DNA of 64,000 nucleotides from UBA2287 sp964479665 (GTDB lineage Bacteria; Bacteroidota; Bacteroidia; Bacteroidales; Tenuifilaceae), in contig CAYZNN010000003.1 in assembly GCA_964479665.1 (NCBI GenBank), forward strand, positions 1 to 64,000, read 5' to 3'. This document shows positions 63,562 through 64,000 of the stretch, piece after piece. Below the pieces are notes generated by a model that worked only from the letters and a program-made list of their open reading frames with translations, had not been told where the DNA came from and did not search any database. The stretch's first letter is position 1. Each line of letters begins with the position of its first letter. The position numbers and the translations under genes are program-made.

Positions 63562-64000
63562 ATGAAAAACAAAGCACACGAGGAGAGGCTGAATAAGTTT
63601 ATGGCTTATATTATTGCCAAAAATCCTGCTGAACCCGAGTTTCACCAAGCCGTAAAAGAGGTAGTTGAAAGTATTATACCCTACATTGAGGAGCACCCCA
63701 TTTACGATAACGAGCGAATTTTTGAGCGCATATGTGAACCAGAACGGGTTATTATTTTTAGAGTTCCCCGGATCGACGATAAGGGCGATTTTCGTGTAAA
63801 TCGCGGCTTCCGCATACAAATGAACAGCGCCATTGGCCCATACAAAGGCGGGCTTCGCTTTCACCCAACTGTAAATTTAGGAGTACTTAAGTTCTTAGCA
63901 TTCGAACAGGTATTTAAAAACAGCTTAACCACACTACCCATGGGCGGCGGAAAAGGTGGCTCCGATTTCGATCCTAAAGGAAAGAGCGATAAGGAAGTAA
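63562..64000 (+). CDS. gdhA: NADP-type glutamate dehydrogenase, 5' part (cut by window end)
   Basis: 146 codons are visible from the ATG at 63562 (MKNKAHEERLNKFMAYIIAK), and the frame is open to the window edge. The hexameric GDH signature is clear: RVPRIDDKGDFRVNRGFRIQ, NSAIGPYKGGLRFHP, then FEQVFKNSLTTLPMGGGKGG with the catalytic-region Lys in MGGGKGG. It makes glutamate from ammonium and 2-oxoglutarate. A -7-like TAACTTTT lies about 25 bp upstream. The gap 63306-63561, shared with the divergent PEP-synthase-like operon, holds no other gene. Confidence 0.95.
   Translation, partial: MKNKAHEERLNKFMAYIIAKNPAEPEFHQAVKEVVESIIPYIEEHPIYDNERIFERICEPERVIIFRVPRIDDKGDFRVNRGFRIQMNSAIGPYKGGLRFHPTVNLGVLKFLAFEQVFKNSLTTLPMGGGKGGSDFDPKGKSDKEV

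Overview
The window is a gene-dense stretch of a Bacteroidota chromosome, most likely from an anaerobic or facultative member of the Bacteroidales. The evidence is the AT-leaning sequence, Bacteroidota-type -7 promoter elements (TAnnTTTG) with few Shine-Dalgarno sites, a TonB-dependent receptor with a carboxypeptidase-regulatory-like N-terminus, two TlpA/DUF4369-type thioredoxins, and a NrfHA nitrite reductase. The genus cannot be fixed from this sequence. No rRNA, tRNA, CRISPR array, prophage or transposase gene was seen.

Layout. 0-3 kb: a secreted protein built almost entirely of 17-residue repeats. 3-6 kb: a DUF6599-like secreted protein and a GAF/histidine kinase/receiver hybrid. 6-9.3 kb: a complete iron/cobalamin-type ABC importer. 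9.3-20 kb: envelope and stress genes (TlpA-like thioredoxin, S9 peptidase, large Na+/H+ antiporter with a cyclic-nucleotide-binding-like tail, TIGR03915-type protein, SDR, cold-shock protein, SlyD-like FKBP, PatB/MalY aminotransferase). 20-33.4 kb: a long minus-strand run with secA, ferritin, a second TlpA-like protein, an AddA-like helicase-nuclease, an omega-amidase, a receiver protein and a multi-PAS histidine kinase broken into two or three frames. 33.6-37.4 kb: dnaX, split in two frames at a 10-A run, then purC and phoH. 37.4-39.6 kb: nrfHA. 39.8-48 kb: dicarboxylate/glutamate symporter, ornithine aminotransferase, nitroreductase, TPR histidine kinase, VOC protein, SDR, MORN-type protein. 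48-56 kb: a candidate phosphate module (lipoprotein, TonB-dependent receptor, PhoB-like regulator, PiT-PhoU fusion transporter). 56-63.3 kb: two adjacent giant paralogues joining receiver domains to a PEP-synthase ATP-grasp domain. At the right edge NADP-type glutamate dehydrogenase runs off the window.

The points most worth a second look are: the dnaX split at an A AAA AAG slippery run, with a -1-frame stop directly before the run; the similar A-run frame breaks in the neighbouring kinase, which leave open whether these are slippage, decay or base-call errors; the receiver/PEP-synthase paralogue pair beside gdhA; and a two-copy, inverted, MITE-like repeat of about 155 bp, one copy behind nrfA and one inside the receptor-lipoprotein unit.
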